From contig CAWCAJ010000001.1 of the NCBI GenBank assembly GCA_963793465.1, forward strand, positions 62,001-126,000: DNA of 64,000 bases, given 5' to 3'. The notes below the pieces were generated by a model that was not told the DNA's origin, made no database searches, and saw only the letters and a program-made list of their open reading frames with translations. Of this stretch, positions 1 through 7,903 are shown piece after piece. Position 1 is the stretch's first letter, and every line of letters begins with the position of its first letter. A program made the translations under genes and the position numbers. The stretch is from CAJQPP01 sp963793465 (GTDB lineage: Bacteria > Planctomycetota > Planctomycetia > Pirellulales > Pirellulaceae).

Positions 1-193
1 TGGGGAAGCAAAATCCAGATTTTGGCAAAAAAGGCCTGCCCCTGCCGAATTGCCTTTTCGGGAGGCACCAGCCGAACCCGCTTGGCAAAGGGTGTCGTAG
101 GGGGAGCCGGTGTCCGGCGAGACCACCGCTCTTTTGCGGCAGCCCGGGGCAGGGGGAGCGGCCCCAGCGGCAGGGCCGCCGTGTCAGGCAACT

Positions 194-3100
194 CTAATAG
201 GCACCGATGGACCACACGGCTTGATCCACATCGATGGACCAGTCGAAAGGGGGGCCCGAAAATTCAGGGCTGATGAAGGTCAGTTTGGCGATGATCTCAC
301 GAGTCAACGGGTGCACAAACCGATCCACGAATCCACTCGCGTGGAAATCCAGCGAGACCTGGCTGGTCTCGACTGGCCGGGTATCCACGACCTGCCAGGC
401 CTTCGCGGACTCATCCCACAACTGCACGACCTGCAGCACATCCCCGGCAGGCCCCCCATTCAGGGAAGCTTCCAGCCGGAAACCAAAGCTACTGGGGTTG
501 GTCACCGGAGACTCGCCCAGCAGGATCATATCTACGATCTGTTTGGCCGGGTTGGATGTCGGCGAAGGGTGGATCCGCCAGAGCAGGTCGTCACTGAATG
601 CGGCATCATTCAGGTTGCCGGAAGCAGGCACACCATCCAGTAATTTGGCTCCGAATGCGGTCGCCGAGACCACGCCGGTATCGGTTGACAGGAAATACTC
701 GCCATCAAACCGATTTGCGAACACCACTAGCTGATAGGTCCCATCCATTTCGGCCGTGTGCGAGACCAGCCGCTCATGCGTATCCACGGTGTCACCCTGC
801 GGATCGACCAGGATCATACGGGTCTCGGGGCCCGTGGGCTGGGCCAGGCGGTTGCGAAAATCGAAGGGACCCTCTCCGGGTAAATAAACCCGGTACTCGA
901 TATCGTCCCCGGTCAGGGCATCGATCAGGTAGGTATCGGCATCGGTGACTTGATCTTCAAACACCAGTTGATCGAGGGGAGCTGTATGGCCGCCCGTCCC
1001 AGCCGCCACGACATAGGCAATGTCAGCGGTTACCCTTTGAATGGCCAGGATTTCGGATCCGCTATGGGGCACGCCATCACCGATGACTTGCTGCAACAGA
1101 TTGCCCTCCGAGTCGTAGGCTCTCAAAAAGGCCACGTCCAGCGTATCGTCCGAGCCAACCAGAATCGACACAAAGGACTGTGGCTCGGTGAACTCAGCCC
1201 GCAGCTCATTCTCCCCTTCCTGGAAGCCATCGTCATTGTCGCTGGCAAACGAAAACACATGCGGGCCCGTGGGTGCTTCAAAGGAGTTGGTTGGTGTGGC
1301 ATAAATGCTGCCGCCCGTTACCGCATTACTCAATAGAACCCCGGGGAAGACATTGTCCACAGCCGAACCGGCCAGCAGATCATCCGGATCCGCCACCTGT
1401 TCTACGGATTCCGATACGTAACCGAGCACACCTTCCAGTCCCTGGATGTTCTGGTCGAACCCCTGCTCCATATCAAAGGTTCCGTTACGAAGCACCAGCA
1501 GGCTGTAAGCTTCTACGATGCCCACCGCCCTTACGTAAAACGTTTCGGTCATGCCACCGGGATTCGTCAGGTTTTGAACATAACTGCGGACATCCTGGAT
1601 CCCGGGCAGGCCCGTGGCCACCAGCGATTCGCTGGCATCATAGATTTCCAGGTCCACGGCCGTTGCTGTTCCGCTGGTTTGTACAAGAACCACCGCTGCG
1701 GTTTCGTCTGCATCCAGCGTGAATTGGTACCAATCTTCCAAAACTCCGGTACCGATCGCAATGCGGTCAAAAGCCCGACCATCGGATCCACGAGGGAAAT
1801 TGTCGTATTGCTGGAATTTGACCTGGAAGTTTTCACCCAACGGCAAACCGGCATCGTTGGCGGCCTGCACAAGATCCAGCTCGACGTCATTCCAAACACC
1901 GTTAGCTGTTGCCACGCCGGTCCAGAGCGTATGCCAGAACAGCCCGTCGGCACTGATGGCCACGCCATCTCCATTCAGACTACCCGCGAATTGCCCCGGT
2001 AGCAGATGTGTCTCATCCCCAAAGCTGACATGCGAAAAACTCAGATTGGCCTGTGAGACATTCGTCATGTCCACCGTCATGATGGCTTCATTCAAATTGA
2101 AGATACCTGCCGTGTCGACGTCCATGGACAATGCAAACACGCCATCGCCGGTACCCGTGTCATTGGCGACCTGAATCCGCCCGTTGGGGGTCGATGAGGA
2201 GGTTTGCCACTTGGCATCCAGAAAGCCGGACTCAAAGTCTTCCGCCGCCACCAGGGTATTGCCCTCGGCCAATTCGCCCAGCACGGCCAGACGGTCGAGA
2301 ATTCCCGTGGGTACGTGCCCCTGCGTGATCGCCGTATCGTCGATATTCTGAGCATCCGACAGGCGATTGTTGCCCACGTTGTCAAGCAATCCTTCCTGTT
2401 CCAACCCTGCATTCAACCACAGACGGGCATTAAACAGGCCCGACGTGCCCGCCCCTCCCTGCACCAGGATCGCATAGGTACCGGCGTGGGGCGCGGCCAG
2501 ATTCTCGATCAGCAGCAAATCCTGGGCGGTTGCTGCCGTCACGTTGGCGATGATCAAGCCATCGGGATTTTTGATGGTGACTTGCGGCACCAACCCTCCA
2601 CCAATGCCGGCTACCGTCATGGTGATTCGTTGGTTAGCGTCCAGGTCCAGTCGAAACTCGGTCTCATCGGAAGTGTATTCAATCTCGTTGATCGTCGAGG
2701 CGGAGTAGACCTGAGACCCTCTTGGGTTAACCGGGAACAGGGTGAAGCCTTCGGAAAGGTCATAAACACCCACAGCATTCCAGGCTTCCATGGTGGACAA
2801 GTGCTCCTGGGATCCAACACCGAACAGGTCAATGGCTGCCTGAATGGCCCCGGAACGAGCGTCCGGGTAGGTCGAGTTGGCGGTCAGGTAAACCGACAGG
2901 TTGCGGTAGGCAATGGCGGCTGCCGCGTCCATCCCCACTGGGGTGACATCGTAGGCATAGCCCGTGTCGTTCAGCCCGGACTCGCCATTGACCATGATGT
3001 GAAACCACTTGTTTTGCACTCCGGAATTGATGTGGACTCCACCATTGTCCCCGTTGCCCGAATACCAGTAGTCTCCCAGATACGTATCCGGGTCGTTGTA

Positions 3101-4438
3101 CTGGTTGGGATTGGCCATGTTGCGGAATTGCCCGGCATTACCATTCAGCCCGATATCGCCACCCATCAGCCAGTCATTGAATCCGCGAGCATAGTTCTCC
3201 ACGGACTCACCAAAGATATCGGCAAAGGATTCATTGAGCGCACCCGAGTGATTCCTGTAAATCAACCCGGCCGTTCGCTGCACAACTCCGTGGGTGATTT
3301 CATGCCCCACGATGTCCAGTGACACCAACGGCCCTCGATTGGTGCCATTGCCATCGCCGTATGTCATGAACGATCCATTCCAGAAAGCATTCACGTAGTT
3401 ATCGCCGTAACTGACAAAGGAACGCAGAGGGGTCCCCGCGTTGTCAAAGGAATCCCGGTTGTGCTCGTTGAAAAAGTAAAGCCAGGTTTGTTCGGTGCCA
3501 AAGTGGGCCTGGTTACCGACCTGATGTTGCGGGTCGCCAAAGTGCTCCGTGAGACTGATAAAGTCCACCGCTTTGGAATAGTCGCTGCCGCCGTTCATGT
3601 CATAGGTTTGCACCGCTCCAACGGCCGGTGGGCCGGCGTCGGCGGCGGAATGCAACCGGAAATCTGCACCAGTGAATTCGGCAATAAACGCCTGTTCGGC
3701 GTCATACAGGGTCGGTCCGCCAGCGGGCACGTTGAAATCGTGGATCCGACTGTGCTCATCGACAATCTCACCATTGCTGGCGTCAACAAAAATGTAGGAA
3801 CGATACAGAGGCTGCAGGGCATAAATGTCAAAGCGGTAGGCCAGGCTGCCATCGGCATACACCAGATCCGCTTCCGGTAATTCAAAGCTGATCCCCAAAT
3901 CGTGGGCGTGATCGTCGCCCAGATGGATGGTCCGGTCCTCGTGGGCGTGCAAGCCCAGTTGCTGCTGCAGGCCCGCATCCTGCCACACATAGGTGTGGGC
4001 ATTGATGTGTTGCAGGGCAAAATCGAGCGCCTGGGATTCGCCGATGGCGGGCTGCTGAGCCGCATCGACCAACGCATGGTACTCGCCGCTGAGACTGACA
4101 ATCAGCCCGTCCCGCGTGTGCACCGTGTAGCGACTGCTTTCCACCGGCAGGCCATTGTGCAAGTGCTGATACACAAAATGCTCAAACCCCACCTGATCGC
4201 GATCGTGTCGGATCAACTGAAAGGCATCCCGCGGCTGAGCATTCAGATGGTCTCGCAACACTTCCATCTGTTGTGCAACCGGAACCTCATCCACGATGGA
4301 TGTGATCAGGGAACTGGTATAGGGATCCGCGATCCCGAAATCGGCAGCCAACATGTTGCGAGGCTCCAAAGCCTCGAATCGCATGGGGGCAATGTGAAGC
4401 CGGGGAGCAAACCGCAGCCTGTTCGATCTTGAATCCAT
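194..4438 (-). CDS. LEPRxLL-anchored M4 (thermolysin-type) metalloprotease
   Basis: Secreted or surface zinc endopeptidase of the thermolysin family, about 1414 residues. I chose the ATG at 4438 because a GGGGGAAG ribosome site precedes it and the protein then opens with the planctomycete sorting motif FEALEPRNMLAA (residues 21-32). An FTP/PepSY-like propeptide appears to fill residues 50-240. The catalytic domain shows HEITH at 379-383, the third zinc ligand E403 in GALNES, and the thermolysin catalytic His in GVHINSG (H469). The rest, roughly 600-1414, is a long Asp-rich region of beta-sandwich character resembling pre-peptidase C-terminal domains, probably for substrate or surface binding. 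That is about four times the extent of a bare M4 catalytic domain. It is divergent from the glycosylase gene to its right. Family assignment is firm; the tail domains are inferred from composition. Confidence 0.93.
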   Translation of the reverse strand: MDSRSNRLRFAPRLHIAPMRFEALEPRNMLAADFGIADPYTSSLITSIVDEVPVAQQMEVLRDHLNAQPRDAFQLIRHDRDQVGFEHFVYQHLHNGLPVESSRYTVHTRDGLIVSLSGEYHALVDAAQQPAIGESQALDFALQHINAHTYVWQDAGLQQQLGLHAHEDRTIHLGDDHAHDLGISFELPEADLVYADGSLAYRFDIYALQPLYRSYIFVDASNGEIVDEHSRIHDFNVPAGGPTLYDAEQAFIAEFTGADFRLHSAADAGPPAVGAVQTYDMNGGSDYSKAVDFISLTEHFGDPQHQVGNQAHFGTEQTWLYFFNEHNRDSFDNAGTPLRSFVSYGDNYVNAFWNGSFMTYGDGNGTNRGPLVSLDIVGHEITHGVVQRTAGLIYRNHSGALNESFADIFGESVENYARGFNDWLMGGDIGLNGNAGQFRNMANPNQYNDPDTYLGDYWYSGNGDNGGVHINSGVQNKWFHIMVNGESGLNDTGYAYDVTPVGMDAAAAIAYRNLSVYLTANSTYPDARSGAIQAAIDLFGVGSQEHLSTMEAWNAVGVYDLSEGFTLFPVNPRGSQVYSASTINEIEYTSDETEFRLDLDANQRITMTVAGIGGGLVPQVTIKNPDGLIIANVTAATAQDLLLIENLAAPHAGTYAILVQGGAGTSGLFNARLWLNAGLEQEGLLDNVGNNRLSDAQNIDDTAITQGHVPTGILDRLAVLGELAEGNTLVAAEDFESGFLDAKWQTSSSTPNGRIQVANDTGTGDGVFALSMDVDTAGIFNLNEAIMTVDMTNVSQANLSFSHVSFGDETHLLPGQFAGSLNGDGVAISADGLFWHTLWTGVATANGVWNDVELDLVQAANDAGLPLGENFQVKFQQYDNFPRGSDGRAFDRIAIGTGVLEDWYQFTLDADETAAVVLVQTSGTATAVDLEIYDASESLVATGLPGIQDVRSYVQNLTNPGGMTETFYVRAVGIVEAYSLLVLRNGTFDMEQGFDQNIQGLEGVLGYVSESVEQVADPDDLLAGSAVDNVFPGVLLSNAVTGGSIYATPTNSFEAPTGPHVFSFASDNDDGFQEGENELRAEFTEPQSFVSILVGSDDTLDVAFLRAYDSEGNLLQQVIGDGVPHSGSEILAIQRVTADIAYVVAAGTGGHTAPLDQLVFEDQVTDADTYLIDALTGDDIEYRVYLPGEGPFDFRNRLAQPTGPETRMILVDPQGDTVDTHERLVSHTAEMDGTYQLVVFANRFDGEYFLSTDTGVVSATAFGAKLLDGVPASGNLNDAAFSDDLLWRIHPSPTSNPAKQIVDMILLGESPVTNPSSFGFRLEASLNGGPAGDVLQVVQLWDESAKAWQVVDTRPVETSQVSLDFHASGFVDRFVHPLTREIIAKLTFISPEFSGPPFDWSIDVDQAVWSIGAY

Positions 4439-4796
4439 CGTCTTCCCCCAGCAAAACAAACGCGGATGAGATGCCGGTGACGAACCAGCGATAAGTGAGT
4501 TCCCAGAAAAGCAGCTTTTATCATAACCGGATTCCGACATTCGATCACCCAGTGATTTACCGGCCTGGCCGAATCCCACGGCAAAGCCCTGGTCAAACGC
4601 TTGGGGATCTTACAATCACAGGCAAAATGGATAGTCTGCAGGAACCCTGCCAGGCAGGATCGACACACCGGCCCCGGATGGAACGCTGTCATGACCAATC
4701 GCCAGCGACTCACGACCCACGGTTTGACCCAATGAACGGCTCACCAAATCCGCTGCTGATTCTGGACGAGCAGGACTTGGCTCGCAAAGCAGGCTT
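4439..4796. other. Divergent intergenic region
   Basis: This 358-bp gap separates the minus-strand protease from the plus-strand glycosylase and should hold both promoters. Short open frames cross it but none shows a recognisable protein, and I see no strong hairpin or repeat. Confidence 0.5.
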
Positions 4797-5393
4797 TTGG
4801 CGCGAAGGGACCCGGTGTTGAGATCGATTCACAACAGGTTGGGGCCACCACCACTGTGGCGACGGAATCCGGGATTGGCCACGCTGCTACAAATCGTGCT
4901 GGAGCAACAGGTCAGTTTGGCATCCGGGCGGGCTGCCTTCCAAAGGTTGAAGGCGTGCTGCCAGGGGCGTCTGACCGCGGGGCGTTTATTGGCATGGGAA
5001 GCCAATGACTTGCGGGCTGCCGCGCGGCTCACTCGTCAGAAATCGGAGTACGTTCTGGCTGTGGCCCAGGCGGTGGACCAGCGAAGGTTGAGCCTGGCGG
5101 GACTCAAGAAGCTGACTGATGGAGAGGTGCGTCGTCAATTGACATCCATCCGTGGAATTGGCCCCTGGACGGCAGACGTGTATGCCTTGATGGCCTTGCG
5201 TCGTAGCGACATTCTGCCTCCCGGCGATATCGCGTTGGAATATGAACTGGCTACACTCACGGGTCTTCCCAGCAGGCCCGGTCGCGATTGGTTAATCCAG
5301 CGTGCCGAAAGCTGGCGGCCTTGCCGCGCGGTAGCCGCCCGTATGATCTGGCATAGTTACCTGGACCGACTGGGGCGACATCATGAAATCTGA
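4797..5393 (+). CDS. DNA-3-methyladenine glycosylase II-like (AlkA/HhH-GPD family)
   Basis: Base-excision repair glycosylase that removes alkylated purines. With a TTG start the protein has 198 residues and contains the HhH-GPD core: an opening segment with VLEQQVSLASG (34-44), the helix-hairpin-helix LTSIRGIGPWTADVYAL (115-131) and the catalytic Asp in PPGDIAL (D144). The start is uncertain. The frame stays open back to 4728 and encodes LLARRDPVL just before and across the TTG, but no ATG is available there. It is shorter than E. coli AlkA because the N-terminal domain is absent, as in many compact bacterial homologues. It stands alone between a divergent protease gene and a hairpin. Confidence 0.85.
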   Translation: MARRDPVLRSIHNRLGPPPLWRRNPGLATLLQIVLEQQVSLASGRAAFQRLKACCQGRLTAGRLLAWEANDLRAAARLTRQKSEYVLAVAQAVDQRRLSLAGLKKLTDGEVRRQLTSIRGIGPWTADVYALMALRRSDILPPGDIALEYELATLTGLPSRPGRDWLIQRAESWRPCRAVAARMIWHSYLDRLGRHHEI

Positions 5394-5413
5394 AGCGGTC
5401 ATCGGCGTCCTAT

Positions 5414-5453
5414 GGCAAGCCGGCTTGTCGGCCCGGTGACCCGGCGGCTTGCC
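5414..5453. repeat. Inverted repeat after the glycosylase gene
   Basis: GGCAAGCC at 5414-5421 pairs with GGCTTGCC at 5446-5453, and an inner CCGG..CCGG pair can extend the fold. It lies 20 bp after the glycosylase stop and may help end transcription. No T-run follows, so a classical intrinsic terminator is not supported. Confidence 0.45.
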
Positions 5454-5520
5454 GGCTAGATGGCTGTTATTTGTGTCCCCCCGCAATTAGAATACGCCGC
5501 GAACCCCAGGTTCCCCCTTG

Positions 5521-5617
5521 GTAATTCGAAACGCCTGTAGTTCGAAACGCCTGTAGTTCTAAACGCTTGTAGTTCTAAACGCTTGTAGTTTTAAACGCTT
5601 GTAGTTCAAAAACGATT
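5521..5617 (+). repeat. Six-copy 16-bp tandem repeat upstream of the MFS gene
   Basis: Six head-to-tail units follow the pattern GTAGTTCTAAACGCTT: 5521-5536, 5537-5552, 5553-5568, 5569-5584, 5585-5600 and a 17-bp last unit 5601-5617. Units 3 and 4 are identical. The first two carry TTCGAA and CGCCT instead of TTCTAA and CGCTT. The array ends 9 bp before the ATG of the symporter, so it occupies the expected promoter and 5-prime leader. There are no unique spacers, so it is not a CRISPR. A role in copy-number-dependent expression or protein binding is possible but unproven. Confidence 0.9.
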
Positions 5618-5626
5618 GAGCCCCGT

Positions 5627-6862
5627 ATGCCCGAGAATCGAACCGACCAGTCGACGCTGATCAAGCTGTTCATCATGATGGTCCTGGAGATCGCCATTTG
5701 GGGCGCTTGGCAGGTAAAGATTTACACCTACATGGGAGCCCTGGGGTTTCAATCCTGGCAGATTGCTTTGGCGGGCAGCATGTTCGCTATCGCCTCGCTG
5801 GTGGGGGTGTTTTTCAGCAACCAGTTCGCCGATCGCAACTTTGCAGCGGAAAAATTCCTGGCAGCCAGTCACTTGATTGGGGGCCTGGCATTGTTTGCCA
5901 CGGCATTTTTCACCGACTTCTGGCCGTTTTTTATCTGTTTTCTGGTGTATGGACTGGTCTACGTGCCCACCATCTCGGTAACCAATTCATTGGCCTTTGC
6001 CAATCTGAAAGACCCGGCCCGAGAATTCGGCTTTGTCAGGATGGGTGGGACCATCGGCTGGATCATTGTCAGCTGGCCTTTCATTTTTCTGCTGGGCAAG
6101 GAAGCCACCATTGATCAGATGAAGTGGATCTTCATTGTGGGTGGCATCATTTCGCTGGCCCTGGCGGTCTTTAGCTTGACGCTGCCGCATACTCCGGCGC
6201 GTAAGGACGCCGAAGGATTGGACCGTTACGCCTGGTTAAAGGCATTCAAGCTGTTGGCGGTTCCCTATGTCATGGTGCTGTTCCTGGTGACGTTGATCGA
6301 TGCCACCGTTCACAACGGCTATTTTGTGCTGATCGACGGGTTTTTGAAGGACGCCGTCAAGCTGCCGGAAAACTGGACCATGGCGATCACCACGATTGGT
6401 CAAGTGGCCGAGATCCTAACCATGATCGTCCTGGGAACCGTGCTGACTCGTTTGGGTTGGAAGTGGACCATGGTGATCGGGATCTTGGGCCATGCGGCTC
6501 GCTTCGCAACCTTTGCGTTCTTTGGAAATGAAAACTGGCAATGGCTGATTATCGTGATTCAAATATTGCACGGAATCTGTTACGCCTTCTTTTTTGCCAC
6601 GCTGTATATCTTTGTGGACTCGGTGTTTCCCAAAGACATTCGCACCAGTGCCCAAGGCATGTTCAACCTGCTGATTCTGGGTGCCGGGCTGGTGATTGCG
6701 AATTTCCTGTTCATCTGGCTGAAGGATCAGTTCACCGATGCCAACGGCGTGGTCGCCTATGACAAGGTTTTCCTGTATCCCACCGGCTTGGCATTGCTGG
6801 GTGTGGTGATTTTGGCCCTCTTTTTTCGGCCACCCCAGACCCGACCTGACTCCGTTGTCTGA
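5627..6862 (+). CDS. MFS transporter, nucleoside:H+ symporter-like
   Basis: Integral membrane transporter of 411 residues with about twelve hydrophobic segments, matching the nucleoside-H+ symporter branch of the major facilitator superfamily (NupG/XapB-like) in its opening segment with IWGAWQVKIYTYMGALGF and the loop AREFGFVRMGGTIGWI after helix 4. The substrate is not readable from sequence. In planctomycetes such proteins are often encoded beside DUF1080 sugar-hydrolase genes, as here (49-bp gap), which suggests uptake of a sugar derivative or nucleoside linked to that hydrolase. Its upstream region consists of the 16-bp tandem repeat array. Confidence 0.88.
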   Translation: MPENRTDQSTLIKLFIMMVLEIAIWGAWQVKIYTYMGALGFQSWQIALAGSMFAIASLVGVFFSNQFADRNFAAEKFLAASHLIGGLALFATAFFTDFWPFFICFLVYGLVYVPTISVTNSLAFANLKDPAREFGFVRMGGTIGWIIVSWPFIFLLGKEATIDQMKWIFIVGGIISLALAVFSLTLPHTPARKDAEGLDRYAWLKAFKLLAVPYVMVLFLVTLIDATVHNGYFVLIDGFLKDAVKLPENWTMAITTIGQVAEILTMIVLGTVLTRLGWKWTMVIGILGHAARFATFAFFGNENWQWLIIVIQILHGICYAFFFATLYIFVDSVFPKDIRTSAQGMFNLLILGAGLVIANFLFIWLKDQFTDANGVVAYDKVFLYPTGLALLGVVILALFFRPPQTRPDSVV

Positions 6863-6911
6863 GCCGTTTCTGGCTTACCGTTGATTTACCTGTGCCTACC
6901 AAGGAGCCCCC

Positions 6912-7643
6912 ATGGCGAATTCAAGAACTTACTGCACCATCTCGGTCTTGCTGCTATCCCTGACGGGGGCCTTCGAAAGGGGGCTCGCACAAGACACAAC
7001 GGAGGATGCTTCCATCGGTCAGGTCCAGCAGCTCTTTGACGGCCAAACGCTGAAAGGTTGGTCGGGAGACGAACGATTTTGGAGGGTGGAGGGCGGCGTG
7101 ATTGTCGGCCAAACCACAGAGGACCAACCCACGGAGAAGAATACGTTTCTGATCTGGCAGGGAGGCGAGCTGGCCAATTTCCGCTTGCGTTTCCAGTACA
7201 AGATGGAAGGCGGAAATTCCGGGGTGCAGATCCGCAGTCAAATCATCGAAGGATTAGGATTCCGTATCAAGGGCTATCAAGCCGATTTTGATGCTGGCAA
7301 TTCCTACACAGGCATTTTCTACGACGAAGGGGGGCGTGGCATCCTGGTACCACGCTGTCGGCAGGTGACAATCGACGAAGCGGGCCAACGCACGGAATCC
7401 GCGGGAGACGTGACCGAGGCCGCTTATTTGGCGGGGCTTCGCAAAGACGACTGGAATGAAGTGGTCGTGACCGCCAAGGGAAACATGCTGACGCATTCCA
7501 TCAACGGAAAAGTTTCGGCGGTGCTGGTCGATCGGGAGACCGACCAGGCCGAGGCAGCCGGGTTATTGGCGCTGCAATTGCATGCTGGCCCCCCCATGAA
7601 GGTCATGTTCAAGGATATTGAACTGACCGTGTTGGACGATTGA
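6912..7643 (+). CDS. Secreted DUF1080 protein (3-keto-disaccharide hydrolase domain)
   Basis: Exported protein of 243 residues. An N-terminal signal peptide (about residues 1-26, ending near GLA) is followed by one DUF1080 domain with a jelly-roll fold related to glucanase/LamG domains. Typical landmarks are LFDGQTLKGW near residue 40, VEGGVIVGQT near 60 and the NSGVQIRS strand near 100. Members of this family are reported to hydrolyse 3-keto-glycosides. It probably shares a transcript with the upstream symporter, and the start is preceded by AAGGAG. The exact substrate cannot be deduced. Confidence 0.88.
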   Translation: MANSRTYCTISVLLLSLTGAFERGLAQDTTEDASIGQVQQLFDGQTLKGWSGDERFWRVEGGVIVGQTTEDQPTEKNTFLIWQGGELANFRLRFQYKMEGGNSGVQIRSQIIEGLGFRIKGYQADFDAGNSYTGIFYDEGGRGILVPRCRQVTIDEAGQRTESAGDVTEAAYLAGLRKDDWNEVVVTAKGNMLTHSINGKVSAVLVDRETDQAEAAGLLALQLHAGPPMKVMFKDIELTVLDD

Positions 7644-7807
7644 ATCGCGGTTACCAAGCATCGATCAACCGAGATGACCGGGCAGGGCCCTGACCGATTT
7701 TGGGTGCTTGTTTACGAACCCGACCCGCCCCGCCAACAGGCAGTTCCCGTGCGAAAACGCACGACCTGCGATGGGGCTGCTTGCTCCCCAAGAAATCCGT
7801 TGCGTAG

Positions 7808-7813
7808 TATACT
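7808..7813 (+). promoter_or_regulatory. Candidate -10 box (TATACT) for the M16 protease gene
   Basis: TATACT sits about 90 bp before the M16 protease ATG. No good -35 element is visible at 16-18 bp, so the call rests on the -10 match and its position only. Confidence 0.25.
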
Positions 7814-7903
7814 GAGGGCTGCTCAAGCAATGGACTGCCCATTGACCATCCCGGACCTGGCTTCGACGCAGGTCTGAATTTCTGACCCAGGAGTTGTCCG
7901 AAT

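Noticed and set aside
2204..3322. 372-codon plus-strand frame inside the M4 protease gene
   Set aside because: Antisense shadow across the catalytic domain of the protease; no recognisable protein.
5521..5617. CRISPR-like array
   Set aside because: Units are directly adjacent with no spacers and no cas genes are near.
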